64,000 bases of DNA, from the NCBI RefSeq assembly GCF_051014685.1, contig NW_027479501.1, positions 47,192 to 111,191 of the forward strand. Reading direction: 5' to 3'. A program made the position numbers and the translations under genes. The notes beneath the pieces were generated by a model that was not told the origin of the DNA, did no database searches, and was given only the letters and a program-made list of their open reading frames with translations. The stretch comes from Ptiloglossa arizonensis. Its lineage: Eukaryota; Arthropoda; Insecta; Hymenoptera; Colletidae. The stretch's first letter is position 1. The number at the start of each line of letters is the position of its first letter. Below, one piece after another: positions 47,971-61,087 of this stretch.

Positions 47971-50416
47971 GTGCGCATACCGTTGTAATCGGGCGAGTTT
48001 CTACTTTCAGACGCAACAGAAATTTTGCGGATGGGTCAATCCGTTCGCGAGATATGGCAGTTTGGAGGTAAGAAACGCTTGAGAAACTCAAAATTTTCGC
48101 AGTTCTGATGCTCGAAACGAGTAACTAGAACGGCATAGGGGAAAAGTACGCATACCGTTGAAATCGGGCGAGTTTCTACTTTCAGATGCAACAGAAATTT
48201 TGCGGATTAATCAATCCGTTCGCGAGATATGGCAGTTTGGAGGTAAGAAACGCTTGAGAAACTCAAAATTTTCGCAGTTCTGATGCTCGAAAGGAATAAC
48301 TGGAACGGCCTAGGGGAAAACTACACATACCGTTGTAATCGGGCGAGTTTCTACTTTCAGACGCAACAGAAATTTTGCGGATAGGTCAATCCGTTCGCGA
48401 GATATGGCAGTTTCGAAATAAGAAACGCTTGAGAAACTCAAAATTTTCGCAGTTCTGATGCTCGAAACGAGTAACTAGAACGGCATAGGGGAAAAGTACG
48501 CATACCGTTGTAATCGGGCGAGTTTCTACTTTCAGATGCAACAGAAATTTTGCGGATTGATCAATCCGTTCGCGAGATATGGCAGTTTGGAGGTAAGAAA
48601 CGCTTGAGAAACTCAAAATTTTCGCAGTTCTGATGCTCGAAACGAATAACTAGAACGGCCTAGGGGAAAAGTGCGCATACCGTTGTAATCGGGCGAGTTT
48701 CTACTTTCAGATGCAACAGAAATTTTGCGGATTGATCAATTCGTTCGCGAGATATGGCAGTTTGGATATAAGAAACGCTTGAGAAACACAAAATTTTCGC
48801 AGTTCTGATGCTCGAAACGAGTAACTAGAACGGCCAAGGGGAATAGTACGCACACCGTTGTAATCGGGCGAGTTTCCACTTTCAGACGCAACAGAAATTT
48901 TGCGGATTGGTCAATCCGTTCGCGAGATATTTCAGTTTGGAGGTAAGAAACGCTTGAGAAACTCAAAATTTGCGCAGTTCTGATGCTCGAAACGAATAAC
49001 TAGAACGGCCTAGGGGAAAAATTGCGCATACCGTTGTAATCGGGCGAGTTTCTACTTTCAGATGCAACAGAAATTTTGCGGATCGGCAATCCGTTCGCGA
49101 GATATGGCAGTTTGGATGTAAGAAACGCTTGAGGAACTCAAAATTTTCGCAGTTCTGATGCTCGAACGAATAACCTGAAACGGCATAGGGGAAAAGTACG
49201 CATACCGTTGTAATCGGGCGAGTTTCTACTTTCAGACGCAACAGAAATTTTGCGGATAGGTCAATCCGTTCGCGAGATATGGCAGTTTGGAAATAAGAAC
49301 GCTGAGAAACTCAAAATTTTCGACAGTTCTGATGCTCGAAACGAGTAACTAGAACGGCATAGGGAAAAGTCCGCATACCGTTGTAATCGGGCGAGTTTCT
49401 ACTTTCAGATGCAACAGAAATTTTGCGGATTAATCAATCCGTTCGCGAGATATGGCAGTTTGGAGGTAAGAAACGCTTGAGAAACTCAAAATTTTCGCAG
49501 TTCTGATGCTCGAAAGGAATAACTGGAACGGCCTAGGGGAAAACTAAACATACCGTTGTAATCGGGCGAGTTTCTACTTTCAGACGCAACAGAAATTTTG
49601 CGGATTGATCAATCCGTTCGCGAGATATGGCAGTTTGGATGTAAGAAACGCTTGAGGAACCCAAAATTTTCGCAGTTCTGATGCTCGAAACGAGTAACTA
49701 GAACGGCATAGGGGAAAAGTACGCATACCGTTGTAATCGGGCGAGTTTCTACTTTCAGACGCAACAGAAATTTTGCGGATAGGTCAATCCGTTCGCGAGA
49801 TATGGCAGTTTGGAAATAAGAAACGCTTGAGAAACTCAAAATTTTCGCAGTTCTGATGCTCGAAAGGAATAACTGGAACGGCCTAGGGAAAACTACACAT
49901 ACCGTTGTAATCGGCGAGTTTCTACTTTCAGACGCAACAGAAATTTTGCGGATAGGTCAATCCGTTCGCGAGATATGGCAGTTTGGAAATAAGAAACGCT
50001 TGAGAAACTCAAAATTTTCGCAGTTCTGATGCTCGAAACGAGTAACTAGAACGGCATAGGGGAAAAGTACGCATACGTTGTAATCGGGCCGAGTTTCTAC
50101 TTTCCAGATGCAACAGAAATTTTGCGGATTGATCAATCCGTTCGCGAGATATGGCAGTTTGGAGGTAAGAAACGCTTGAGAAACTCAAAATTTTCGCTGT
50201 TCTGATGCTCGAAAGGAATAACTGGAACGGCCTAGGGGAAAACTAAACATACCGTTGTAATCGGGCGAGTGTCTACTTTCAGACGCAACAGAAATTTTGC
50301 GGATAGGTCAATCCGTTCGCGTGATATGGGCAGTTTGGAGGTAGAAACGCTTGAGAAACTCAAAATTTTCGCAGTTCTGATGCTCGAAACGAATACTAGA
50401 ACGGCCTAGGGGAAAA
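47971..50416 (+). repeat. 14-monomer HOR, copy 1 (about 2,446 bp)
   Basis: It opens with a 'gatgggtcaat' unit, followed by 'gttgaaatcggg', 'ctacacat' with 'gtttcgaaataag', 'gatgcaac', 'caattcgttc', 'gtttccactttcag', 174-bp and further units. Copy 2 at 50,417 has the same first twelve types; the last two differ. The right half of this copy has many 1-base indels (see the separate entry). Confidence 0.85.
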
Positions 50417-50466
50417 GTGCGCATACCGTTGTAATCGGCGAGTTTCTACTTTCAGACGCAACAGAA
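49021..50466. other. Indel-dense patch, probable consensus errors
   Basis: About fifteen single-base gains or losses occur in 1.45 kb. Examples: 'ggggaaaaattgcg', 'gctcgaacgaat', 'aagaacgctgag', 'cgacagttc', 'catagggaaaag', 'atcggcgag' twice, 'catacgttg', 'cgggccgag', 'tttccagatg', 'atatgggcag', 'gtagaaacgc', 'gaatactag' and 'cagaattttg'. The sister block 51,465-52,863 has the regular sequence for the shared units. Many changes are in homopolymers, as expected for unpolished long reads. Confidence 0.75.
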
Positions 50467-52863
50467 TTTTGCGGATGGGTCAATCCGTTCGCGAGATATG
50501 GCAGTTTGGAGGTAAGAAACGCTTGAGAAACTCAAAATTTTCGCAGTTCTGATGCTCGAAACGAGTAACTAGAACGGCATAGGGGAAAAGTACGCATACC
50601 GTTGAAATCGGGCGAGTTTCTACTTTCAGATGCAACAGAAATTTTGCGGATTAATCAATCCGTTCGCGAGATATGGCAGTTTGGAGGTAAGAAACGCTTG
50701 AGAAACTCAAAATTTTCGCAGTTCTGATGCTCGAAAGGAATAACTGGAACGGCCTAGGGGAAAACTACACATACCGTTGTAATCGGGCGAGTTTCTACTT
50801 TCAGACGCAACAGAAATTTTGCGGATAGGTCAATCCGTTCGCGAGATATGGCAGTTTCGAAATAAGAAACGCTTGAGAAACTCAAAATTTTCGCAGTTCT
50901 GATGCTCGAAACGAGTAACTAGAACGGCATAGGGGAAAAGTACGCATACCGTTGTAATCGGGCGAGTTTCTACTTTCAGATGCAACAGAAATTTTGCGGA
51001 TTGATCAATCCGTTCGCGAGATATGGCAGTTTGGAGGTAAGAAACGCTTGAGAAACTCAAAATTTTCGCAGTTCTGATGCTCGAAACGAATAACTAGAAC
51101 GGCCTAGGGGAAAAGTGCGCATACCGTTGTAATCGGGCGAGTTTCTACTTTCAGATGCAACAGAAATTTTGCGGATTGATCAATTCGTTCGCGAGATATG
51201 GCAGTTTGGATATAAGAAACGCTTGAGAAACACAAAATTTTCGCAGTTCTGATGCTCGAAACGAGTAACTAGAACGGCCAAGGGGAATAGTACGCACACC
51301 GTTGTAATCGGGCGAGTTTCCACTTTCAGACGCAACAGAAATTTTGCGGATTGGTCAATCCGTTCGCGAGATATTTCAGTTTGGAGGTAAGAAACGCTTG
51401 AGAAACTCAAAATTTGCGCAGTTCTGATGCTCGAAACGAATAACTAGAACGGCCTAGGGGAAAATTGCGCATACCGTTGTAATCGGGCGAGTTTCTACTT
51501 TCAGATGCAACAGAAATTTTGCGGATCGGCAATCCGTTCGCGAGATATGGCAGTTTGGATGTAAGAAACGCTTGAGGAACTCAAAATTTTCGCAGTTCTG
51601 ATGCTCGAAACGAATAACCTGAACGGCATAGGGGAAAAGTACGCATACCGTTGTAATCGGGCGAGTTTCTACTTTCAGACGCAACAGAAATTTTGCGGAT
51701 AGGTCAATCCGTTCGCGAGATATGGCAGTTTGGAAATAAGAAACGCTTGAGAAACTCAAAATTTTCGCAGTTCTGATGCTCGAAACGAGTAACTAGAACG
51801 GCATAGGGGAAAAGTCCGCATACCGTTGTAATCGGGCGAGTTTCTACTTTCAGATGCAACAGAAATTTTGCGGATTAATCAATCCGTTCGCGAGATATGG
51901 CAGTTTGGAGGTAAGAAACGCTTGAGAAACTCAAAATTTTCGCAGTTCTGATGCTCGAAAGGAATAACTGGAACGGCCTAGGGGAAAACTAAACATACCG
52001 TTGTAATCGGGCGAGTTTCTACTTTCAGACGCAACAGAAATTTTGCGGATTGATCAATCCGTTCGCGAGATATGGCAGTTTGGATGTAAGAAACGCTTGA
52101 GGAACCCAAAATTTTCGCAGTTCTGATGCTCGAAACGAGTAACTAGAACGGCATAAGGGAAAAGTACGCATACCGTTGTAATCGGGCGAGTTTCTACTTT
52201 CAGACGCAACAGAAATTTTGCGGATAGGTCAATCCGTTCGCGAGATATGGCAGTTTGGAAATAAGAAACGCTTGAGAAACTCAAAATTTTCGCAGTTCTG
52301 ATGCTCGAAAGGAATAACTGGAACGGCCTAGGGGAAAACTACACATACCGTTGTAATCGGGCGAGTTTCTACTTTCAGACGCAACAGAAATTTTGCGGAT
52401 AGGTCAATCCGTTCGCGAGATATGGCAGTTTGGAAATAAGAAACGCTTGAGAAACTCAAAATTTTCGCAGTTCTGATGCTCGAAACGGGTAACTAGAACG
52501 GCCTAGGGGAATAGTACGCACACCGTTGTAATCGGGCGAGTTTCCACTTTCAGACGCAACAGAAATTATGCGGATTGGTCAATCCGTTCGCGAGATATTT
52601 CAGTTTGGAGGTAAGAAACGCTTGAGAAACTCAAAATTTGCGCAGTTCTGATGCTCGAAACGAATAACTAGAACGGCCTAGGGGAAAACTACACCCACCG
52701 TTGTAATCGGGCGAGTTTCTACTTTCAGACGCAACAGAAATTTTGCGGATAGGTCAATCCGTTCGCGAGATATGGCAGTTTGGAGGTAAGAAACGCTTGA
52801 GAAACTCAAAATTTTCGCAGTTCTGATGCTCGAAACGAATAACTAGAACGGCCTAGGGGAAAA
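50417..52863 (+). repeat. 14-monomer HOR, copy 2 (2,447 bp)
   Basis: Fourteen units start with 'gatgggtcaat' and include 'gtccgcatacc' with 'attaatcaat' (51,814), 'ctaaacat' with 'gaggaaccc' (51,989), 'gtttccactttcag' with 'gaaattatgcgg' (52,514) and 'ctacaccc' (52,689). Apart from its first 50 bases, which belong to the indel-dense patch, it is regular. Confidence 0.87.
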
Positions 52864-55137
52864 GTGCGCATACCGTTGTAATCGGGCGAGTTTCTACTTT
52901 CAGACGCAACAGAAATTTTGCGGATGGGTCAATCCGTTCGCGAGATATGGCAGTTTGGAGGTAAGAAACGCTTGAGAAACTCAAAATTTTCGCAGTTCTG
53001 ATGCTCGAAACGAGTAACTAGAACGGCATAGGGGAAAAGTACGCATACCGTTGAAATCGGGCGAGTTTCTACTTTCAGATGCAACAGAAATTTTGCGGAT
53101 TAATCAATCCGTTCGCGAGATATGGCAGTTTGGAGGTAAGAAACGCTTGAGAAACTCAAAATTTTCGCAGTTCTGATGCTCGAAAGGAATAACTGGAACG
53201 GCCTAGGGGAAAACTACACATACCGTTGTAATCGGGCGTGTTTCTACTTTCAGACGCAACAGAAATTTTGCGGATAGGTCAATCCGTTCGCGAGATATGG
53301 CAGTTTGGAAATAAGAAACGCTTGAGAAACTCAAAATTTTCGCAGTTCTGATGCTCGAAACGAATAACTAGAACGGCCTAGGGGAAAAGTGCGCATACCG
53401 TTGTAATCGGGCGAGTTTCTACTTTCAGATGCAACAGAAATTTTGCGGATTGATCAATTCGTTCGCGAGATATGGCAGTTTGGATATAAGAAACGCTTGA
53501 GAAACACAAAATTTTCGCAGTTCTGATGCTCGAAACGAGTAACTAGAACGGCCAAGGGGAATAGTACGCACACCGTTGTAATCGGGCGAGTTTCCACTTT
53601 CAGACGCAACAGAAATTTTGCGGATTGGTCAATCCGTTCGCGAGATATTTCAGTTTGGAGGTAAGAAACGCTTGAGAAACTCAAAATTTGCGCAGTTCTG
53701 ATGCTCGAAACGAATAACTAGAACGGCCTAGGGGAAAATTGCGCATACCGTTGTAATCGGGCGAGTTTCTACTTTCAGATGCAACAGAAATTTTGCGGAT
53801 CGGCAATCCGTTCGCGAGATATGGCAGTTTGGATGTAAGAAACGCTTGAGGAACTCAAAATTTTCGCAGTTCTGATGCTCGAAACGAATAACCTGAACGG
53901 CATAGGGGAAAAGTACGCATACCGTTGTAATCGGGCGAGTTTCTACTTTCAGACGCAACAGAAATTTTGCGGATAGGTCAATCCGTTCGCGAGATATGGC
54001 AGTTTGGAAATAAGAAACGCTTGAGAAACTCAAAATTTTCGCAGTTCTGATGCTCGAAACGAGTAACTAGAACGGCATAGGGGAAAAGTCCGCATACCGT
54101 TGTAATCGGGCGAGTTTCTACTTTCAGATGCAACAGAAATTTTGCGGATTAATCAATCCGTTCGCGAGATATGGCAGTTTGGAGGTAAGAAACGCTTGAG
54201 AAACTCAAAATTTTCGCAGTTCTGATGCTCGAAAGGAATAACTGGAACGGCCTAGGGGAAAACTAAACATACCGTTGTAATCGGGCGAGTTTCTACTTTC
54301 AGACGCAACAGAAATTTTGCGGATTGATCAATCCGTTCGCGAGATATGGCAGTTTGGATGTAAGAAACGCTTGAGGAACCCAAAATTTTCGCAGTTCTGA
54401 TGCTCGAAACGAGTAACTAGAACGGCATAGGGGAAAAGTACGCATACCGTTGTAATCGGGCGAGTTTCTACTTTCAGACGCAACAGAAATTTTGCGGATA
54501 GGTCAATCCGTTCGCGAGATATGGCAGTTTGGAAATAAGAAACGCTTGAGAAACTCAAAATTTTCGCAGTTCTGATGCTCGAAAGGAATAACTGGAACGG
54601 CCTAGGGGAAAACTACACATACCGTTGTAATCGGGCGAGTTTCTACTTTCAGACGCAACAGAAATTTTGCGGATAGGTCAATCCGTTCGCGAGATATGGC
54701 AGTTTGGAAATAAGAAACGCTTGAGAAACTCAAAATTTTCGCAGTTCTGATGCTCGAAACGAGTAACTAGAACGGCATAGGGGAAAAGTACGCATACCGT
54801 TGTAATCGGGCGAGTTTCTACTTTCAGATGCAACAGAAATTTTGCGGATTGATCAATCCGTTCGCGAGATATGGCAGTTTGGAGGTAAGAAACGCTTGAG
54901 AAACTCAAAATTTTCGCAGTTCTGATGCTCGAAACGAATAACTAGAACCGCCTAGGGGAAAAGTGCGCATACCGTTGTAATCGGGCGAGTTTCTACTTTC
55001 AGATGCAACAGAAATTTTGCGGATAGGTCAATCCGTTCGCGAGATATGGCAGTTTGGAGGTAAGAAACGCTTGAGAAACTCAAAATTTTCGCAGTTCTGA
55101 TGCTCGAAACGAATAACTAGAACCGCCTAGGGGAAAA
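52864..55137 (+). repeat. 14-monomer HOR, copy 3, one unit shorter
   Basis: The order matches copies 1 and 2 through the 'ctaaacat' unit (54,263), but units three and four of copy 2 are fused into one (53,214-53,388, with 'gggcgtgtttc'). The offset to copy 2 is therefore 2,274 bp rather than 2,449. After 54,788 the series changes class. Confidence 0.83.
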
Positions 55138-55837
55138 GTGCGCATACCGTTGTAATCGGGCGAGTTTCTACTTGCACATGCAACAGAAATTTTGCGGATT
55201 GGTCGATCCGTTCGCGAGATATGGCAGTTTGGAAGTAAGAAACGCTTGAGAAACTCAAAATTTTCGCAGTTCTGATGCTCGAAACGAATAACTGGAACGG
55301 CCTAGGTGAAAACTACACATACCGTTGTAATCGGGCGAGTTTCTACTTGCAGACGCAACAGAAATTTTGCGGATAGGTCAATCCGTTCGCGAGATATGGC
55401 AGTTTGGAGGTAAGAAACGCTTGAGAAACTCAAAATTTTCGCAGTTCTGATGCTCGAAACGAATAACTAGAACGGCCTAGGGGAAAAGTGCGCATACCGT
55501 TGTAATCGGGCGAGTTTCTACTTTCAGACGCAACAGAAATTTTGCGGATGGGTCAATCCGTTCGCGAGATATGGCAGTTTGGAGGTAAGAAACGCTTGAG
55601 AAACTCAAAATTTTCGCAGTTCTGATGCTCGAAACGAGTAACTAGAACGGCATAGGGGAAAAGTACGCATACCGTTGAAATCGGGCGAGTTTCTACTTTC
55701 AGATGCAACAGAAATTTTGCGGATAGGTCAATCCGTTCGCGAGATATGGCAGTTTGGAGGTAAGAAACGCTTGAGAAACTCAAAATTTTCGCAGTTCTGA
55801 TGCTCGAAACGAATAACTAGAACCGCCTAGGGGAAAA
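55138..55837 (+). repeat. 4-monomer tandem duplication, copy 1 (700 bp)
   Basis: It has the order 'tgcacatgc/ggtcgat', 'ctacacat' preceded by the unusual 'cctaggtgaaaac' and bearing 'acttgcagacgc', 'gatgggtcaat' and 'gttgaaatcggg'. The same four follow at once 700 bp downstream. Confidence 0.88.
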
Positions 55838-56537
55838 GTGCGCATACCGTTGTAATCGGGCGAGTTTCTACTTGCACATGCAACAGAAATTTTGCGGATT
55901 GGTCGATCCGTTCGCGAGATATGGCAGTTTGGAAGTAAGAAACGCTTGAGAAACTCAAAATTTTCGCAGTTCTGATGCTCGAAACGAATAACTGGAACGG
56001 CCTAGGTGAAAACTACACATACCGTTGTAATCGGGCGAGTTTCTACTTGCAGACGCAACAGAAATTTTGCGGATAGGTCAATCCGTTCGCGAGATATGGC
56101 AGTTTGGAGGTAAGAAACGCTTGAGAAACTCAAAATTTTCGCAGTTCTGATGCTCGAAACGAATAACTAGAACGGCCTAGGGGAAAAGTGCGCATACCGT
56201 TGTAATCGGGCGAGTTTCTACTTTCAGACGCAACAGAAATTTTGCGGATGGGTCAATCCGTTCGCGAGATATGGCAGTTTGGAGGTAAGAAACGCTTGAG
56301 AAACTCAAAATTTTCGCAGTTCTGATGCTCGAAACGAGTAACTAGAACGGCATAGGGGAAAAGTACGCATACCGTTGAAATCGGGCGAGTTTCTACTTTC
56401 AGATGCAACAGAAATTTTGCGGATTAATCAATCCGTTCGCGAGATATGGCAGTTTGGAGGTAAGAAACGCTTGAGAAACTCAAAATTTTCGCAGTTCTGA
56501 TGCTCGAAAGGAATAACTGGAACGGCCTAGGGGAAAA
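55838..56537 (+). repeat. 4-monomer tandem duplication, copy 2 (700 bp)
   Basis: This repeats 55,138-55,837, including 'cctaggtgaaaac' at 56,003. The last unit differs in its palindrome core ('attaatcaat' where copy 1 has 'ataggtcaat'), so the exchange boundary lies inside that monomer. Confidence 0.88.
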
Positions 56538-56887
56538 CTACACATACCGTTGTAATCGGGCGAGTTTCTACTTTCAGACGCAACAGAAATTTTGCGGATA
56601 GGTCAATCCGTTCGCGAGATATGGCAGTTTCGAAATAAGAAACGCTTGAGAAACTCAAAATTTTCGCAGTTCTGATGCTCGAAACGAGTAACTAGAACGG
56701 CATAGGGGAAAAGTACGCATACCGTTGTAATCGGGCGAGTTTCTACTTTCAGATGCAACAGAAATTTTGCGGATTGATCAATCCGTTCGCGAGATATGGC
56801 AGTTTGGAGGTAAGAAACGCTTGAGAAACTCAAAATTTTCGCAGTTCTGATGCTCGAAACGAATAAATAGAACCGCCTAGGGGAAAA
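56538..56887 (+). repeat. Two connecting monomers
   Basis: A 'ctacacat' unit with 'gtttcgaaataag' and a 'gatgcaac/gaggtaag' unit, the latter ending in the rare 'gaataaatagaaccgcc'. This ending recurs at about 61,060 and 63,156 and marks the 12-monomer HOR start. Confidence 0.85.
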
Positions 56888-59800
56888 GTGCGCATACCGT
56901 TGTAATCGGGCGAGTTTCTACTTTCAGATGCAACAGAAATTTTGCGGATTGATGAATCCGTTCGCGAGATATGGCAGTTTGGAGGTAAGAAATGCTTGAG
57001 AAACTCAAAATTTTCGCAGTTCGGATGCTCGAAACGAATAACTGGAACGGCCTAGGGGAAAACTACACATACCGTTGTAATCGGGCGAGTTTCTAATTGC
57101 AGACGCAACAGAAATTTTGCGGATAGGTCAATCCGTTCGCGAGATATGGCAGTTTGGAAATAAGAAACGCTTGAGAAACTCAAAATTTTCGCAGTTCTGA
57201 TGCTCGAAACGAGTAACTAGAACGGCATAGGGGAAAAGTACGCATACCGTTGTAATCGGGCGAGTTTCTACTTTCAGATGCAACAGAAATTTTGCGGATT
57301 GATCAATCCGTTCGCGAGATATGGCAGTTTGGAGGTAAGAAACGCTTGAGAAACACAAAATTTTCGCAGTTCTGATGCTCGAAACGAATAACTAGAACCG
57401 CCTAGGGGAAAAGTGCGCATACCGTTGTAATCGGGCGAGTTTCTACTTTCAGATGCCACAGAAATTTTGCGGATTGATCAATCCGTTCGCGAGATATGGC
57501 AGTTTGGAAATAAGAAACGCTTGAGAAACTCAAAATTTTCGCAGTTCTGATGCTCGAAACGAGTAACTAGAACGGCATAGGGGAAAAGTACGCATACCGT
57601 TGTAATCGGGCGAGTTTCTACTTTCAGATGCAACAGAAATTTTGCGGATTGATCCATCCGTTCGCGAGATATGGCAGTTTGGAGGTAAGAAACGCTTGAG
57701 AAACTCAAAATTTTCGCAGTTCTGATGCTCGAAACGAATAACTAGAACGGCCTAGGGGAAAAGTGCGCATACCGTTGTAATCGGGCGAGTTTCTACTTTC
57801 AGATGCAACAGAAATTTTGCGGATTGATCAATTCGTTCGCGAGATATGGCAGTTTGGATATAAGAAACGCTTGAGAAACACAAAATTTTCGCAGTTCTGA
57901 TGCTCGAAACGAGTAACTAGAACGGCCAAGGGGAATAGTACGCACACCGTTGTAATCGGGCGAGTTTCCACTTTCAGACGCAACAGAAATTTTGCGGATT
58001 GGTCAATCCGTTCGCGAGATATTTCAGTTTGGAGGTAAGAAACGCTTGAGAAACTCAAAATTTGCGCAGTTCTGATGCTCGAAACGAATAACTAGAACGG
58101 CCTAGGGGAAAATTGCGCATACCGTTGTAATCGGGCGAGTTTCTACTTTCAGATGCAACAGAAATTTTGCGGATCGGCAATCCGTTCGCGAGATATGGCA
58201 GTTTGGATGTAAGAAACGCTTGAGGAACTCAAAATTTTCGCAGTTCTGATGCTCGAAACGAATAACCTGAACGGCATAGGGGAAAAGTACGCATACCGTT
58301 GTAATCGGGCGAGTTTCTACTTTCAGACGCAACAGAAATTTTGCGGATAGGTCAATCCGTTCGCGAGATATGGCAGTTTGGAAATAAGAAACGCTTGAGA
58401 AACTCAAAATTTTCGCAGTTCTGATGCTCGAAACGAGTAACTAGAACGGCATAGGGGAAAAGTCCGCATACCGTTGTAATCGGGCGAGTTTCTACTTTCA
58501 GATGCAACAGAAATTTTGCGGATTAATCAATCCGTTCGCGAGATATGGCAGTTTGGAGGTAAGAAACGCTTGAGAAACTCAAAATTTTCGCAGTTCTGAT
58601 GCTCGAAAGGAATAACTGGAACGGCCTAGGGGAAAACTAAACATACCGTTGTAATCGGGCGAGTTTCTACTTTCAGACGCAACAGAAATTTTGCGGATTG
58701 ATCAATCCGTTCGCGAGATATGGCAGTTTGGATGTAAGAAACGCTTGAGGAACCCAAAATTTTCGCAGTTCTGATGCTCGAAACGAGTAACTAGAACGGC
58801 ATAGGGGAAAAGTACGCATACCGTTGTAATCGGGCGAGTTTCTACTTTCAGACGCAACAGAAATTTTGCGTATAGGTCAATCCGTTCGCGAGATATGGCA
58901 GTTTGGAAATAAGAAACGCTTGAGAAACTCAAAATTTTCGCAGTTCTGATGCTCGAAAGGAATAACTGGAACGGCCTAGGGGAAAACTACACATACCGTT
59001 GTAATCGGGCGAGTTTCTACTTTCAGACGCAACAGAAATTTTGCGGATAGGTCAATCCGTTCGCGAGATATGGCAGTTTGGAAATAAGAAACGCTTGAGA
59101 AACTCAAAATTTTCGCAGTTCTGATGCTCGAAACGAGTAACTAGAACGGCATAGGGGAAAAGTACGCATACCGTTGTAATCGGGCGAGTTTCTACTTTCA
59201 GATGCAACAGAAATTTTGCGGATTGATCAATCCGTTCGCGAGATATGGCAGTTTGGAGGTAAGAAACGCTTGAGAAACTCAAAATTTTCGCAGTTCTGAT
59301 GCTCGAAACGAATAACTAGAACCGCCTAGGGGAAAAGTGCGCATACCGTTGTAATCGGGCGAGTTTCTACTTTCAGATGCAACAGAAATTTTGCGGATAG
59401 GTCAATCCGTTCGCGAGATATGGCAGTTTGGAGGTAAGAAACGCTTGAGAAACTCAAAATTTTCGCAGTTCTGATGCTCGAAACGAATAACTAGAACCGC
59501 CTAGGGGAAAAGTGCGCATACCGTTGTAATCGGGCGAGTTTCTACTTGCACATGCAACAGAAATTTTGCGGATTGGTCGATCCGTTCGCGAGATATGGCA
59601 GTTTGGAAGTAAGAAACGCTTGAGAAACTCAAAATTTTCGCAGTTCTGATGCTCGAAACGAGTAACTAGAACGGCATAGGGGAAAAGTACGCATACCGTT
59701 GTAATCGGGCGAGTTTCTACTTTCAGATGCAACAGAAATTTTGCGGATTGATCAATCCGTTCGCGAGATATGGCAGTTTGGAGGTAAGAAACGCTTGAGA

Positions 59801-61087
59801 AACTCAAAATTTTCGCAGTTCTGATGCTCGAAACGAGTAACTAGAACGGCATAGGGGAAAAGTACGCATACCGTTGTAATCGGGCGAGTTTCTACTTTCA
59901 GATGCAACAGAAATTTTGCGGATTGATGAATCCGTTCGCGAGATATGGCAGTTTGGATGTAAGAAACGCTTGAGAAACTCAAAATTTTCGCAGTTCTGAT
60001 GCACGAAACGAATAACTAGAACGGCCTAGGGGAAAACTACACCCACCGTTGTAATCGGGCGAGTTTCTACTTTCAGACGCAACAGAAATTTTGCGGATGG
60101 GTCAATCCGTTCGCGAGATATGGCAGTTTGGAGGTAAGAAACGCTTGAGAAACTCAAAATTTTCGCAGTTCTGATGCTCGACACGAATAACTAGAACGGC
60201 CTAGGGGAGAAGTGCGCATACCGTTGTAATCGGGCGAGTTTCTACTTTCAGACGCAACAGAAATTTTGCGGATGGGTCAATCCGTTCGCGAGATATGGCA
60301 GTTTGGAGGTAAGAAACGCTTGAGAAACTCAAAATTTTCGCAATTCTGATGCTCGAAACGAGTAACTAGAACGGCATAGGGGAAGAGTACGCATACCGTT
60401 GTAATCGGGTGAGTTTCTACTTTCAGATGCAACAGAAATTTTGCGGATTGTTCAATCCGTTCGCGAGATATGGCCGTTTGGATGTAAGAAACGCTTGAGA
60501 AACTCAAAATATTCGCAGTTCTGATGCTCGAAACGAGTAACTAGAACGGCATAGGGGAAGAGTACGCATACCGTTGTAATCGGGTGAGTTTCTACTTTCA
60601 GATGCCACAGAAATTTTGCGGATTGGTCAATCCGTTCGCGAGATATGGCAGTTTGGAGGTAAGGAACGCTTGAGAAACGCAAAATTTTCGCAGTTCTGAT
60701 GCTCGACACGAATAACTAGAACGGCCTAGGGGAAAAGTGCGCATACCGTTGTAATCGGGCGAGTTTCTACTTTCAGATGCCACAGAAATTTTGCGGATTG
60801 ATCAATCCGTTCGCGAGATATGGCGGTTTGGAAATAAGAAACGCTTGAGAAACTCAAAATTTTCGCAGTTCTGATGCTCGAAACGAGTAACTAGAACGGC
60901 ATAGGGGAAAAGTACGCATACCGTTGTAATCGGGCGAGTTTCTACTTTCAGATGCAACAGAAATTTTGCGGATTGATCAATCCGTTCGCGAGATATGGCA
61001 GTTTGGAGGTAAGAAACGCTTGAGAAACTCAAAATTTTCGCAGTTCTGATGCTCGAAACGAATAAATAGAACCGCCTAGGGGAAAAA
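56888..61087 (+). repeat. 12-monomer HOR first copy plus 12 further monomers
   Basis: There are twenty-four units in exactly 4,200 bp. The first eleven (56,888-58,811: 'attgatgaat', 'taattgcag', 'gatgccac', 'gatccatcc', 'caattcgttc', 'gtttccactttcag', 174-bp, 'gtccgc', 'ctaaacat' and others) recur after 61,088. Units at 57,763-59,336 also match 53,389-54,962 at an offset of 4,374 bp. From about 59,337 to 61,087 units are mixed, with 'tgcacatgc', 'gggtgag' and 'gatgccac' types. Confidence 0.83.
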
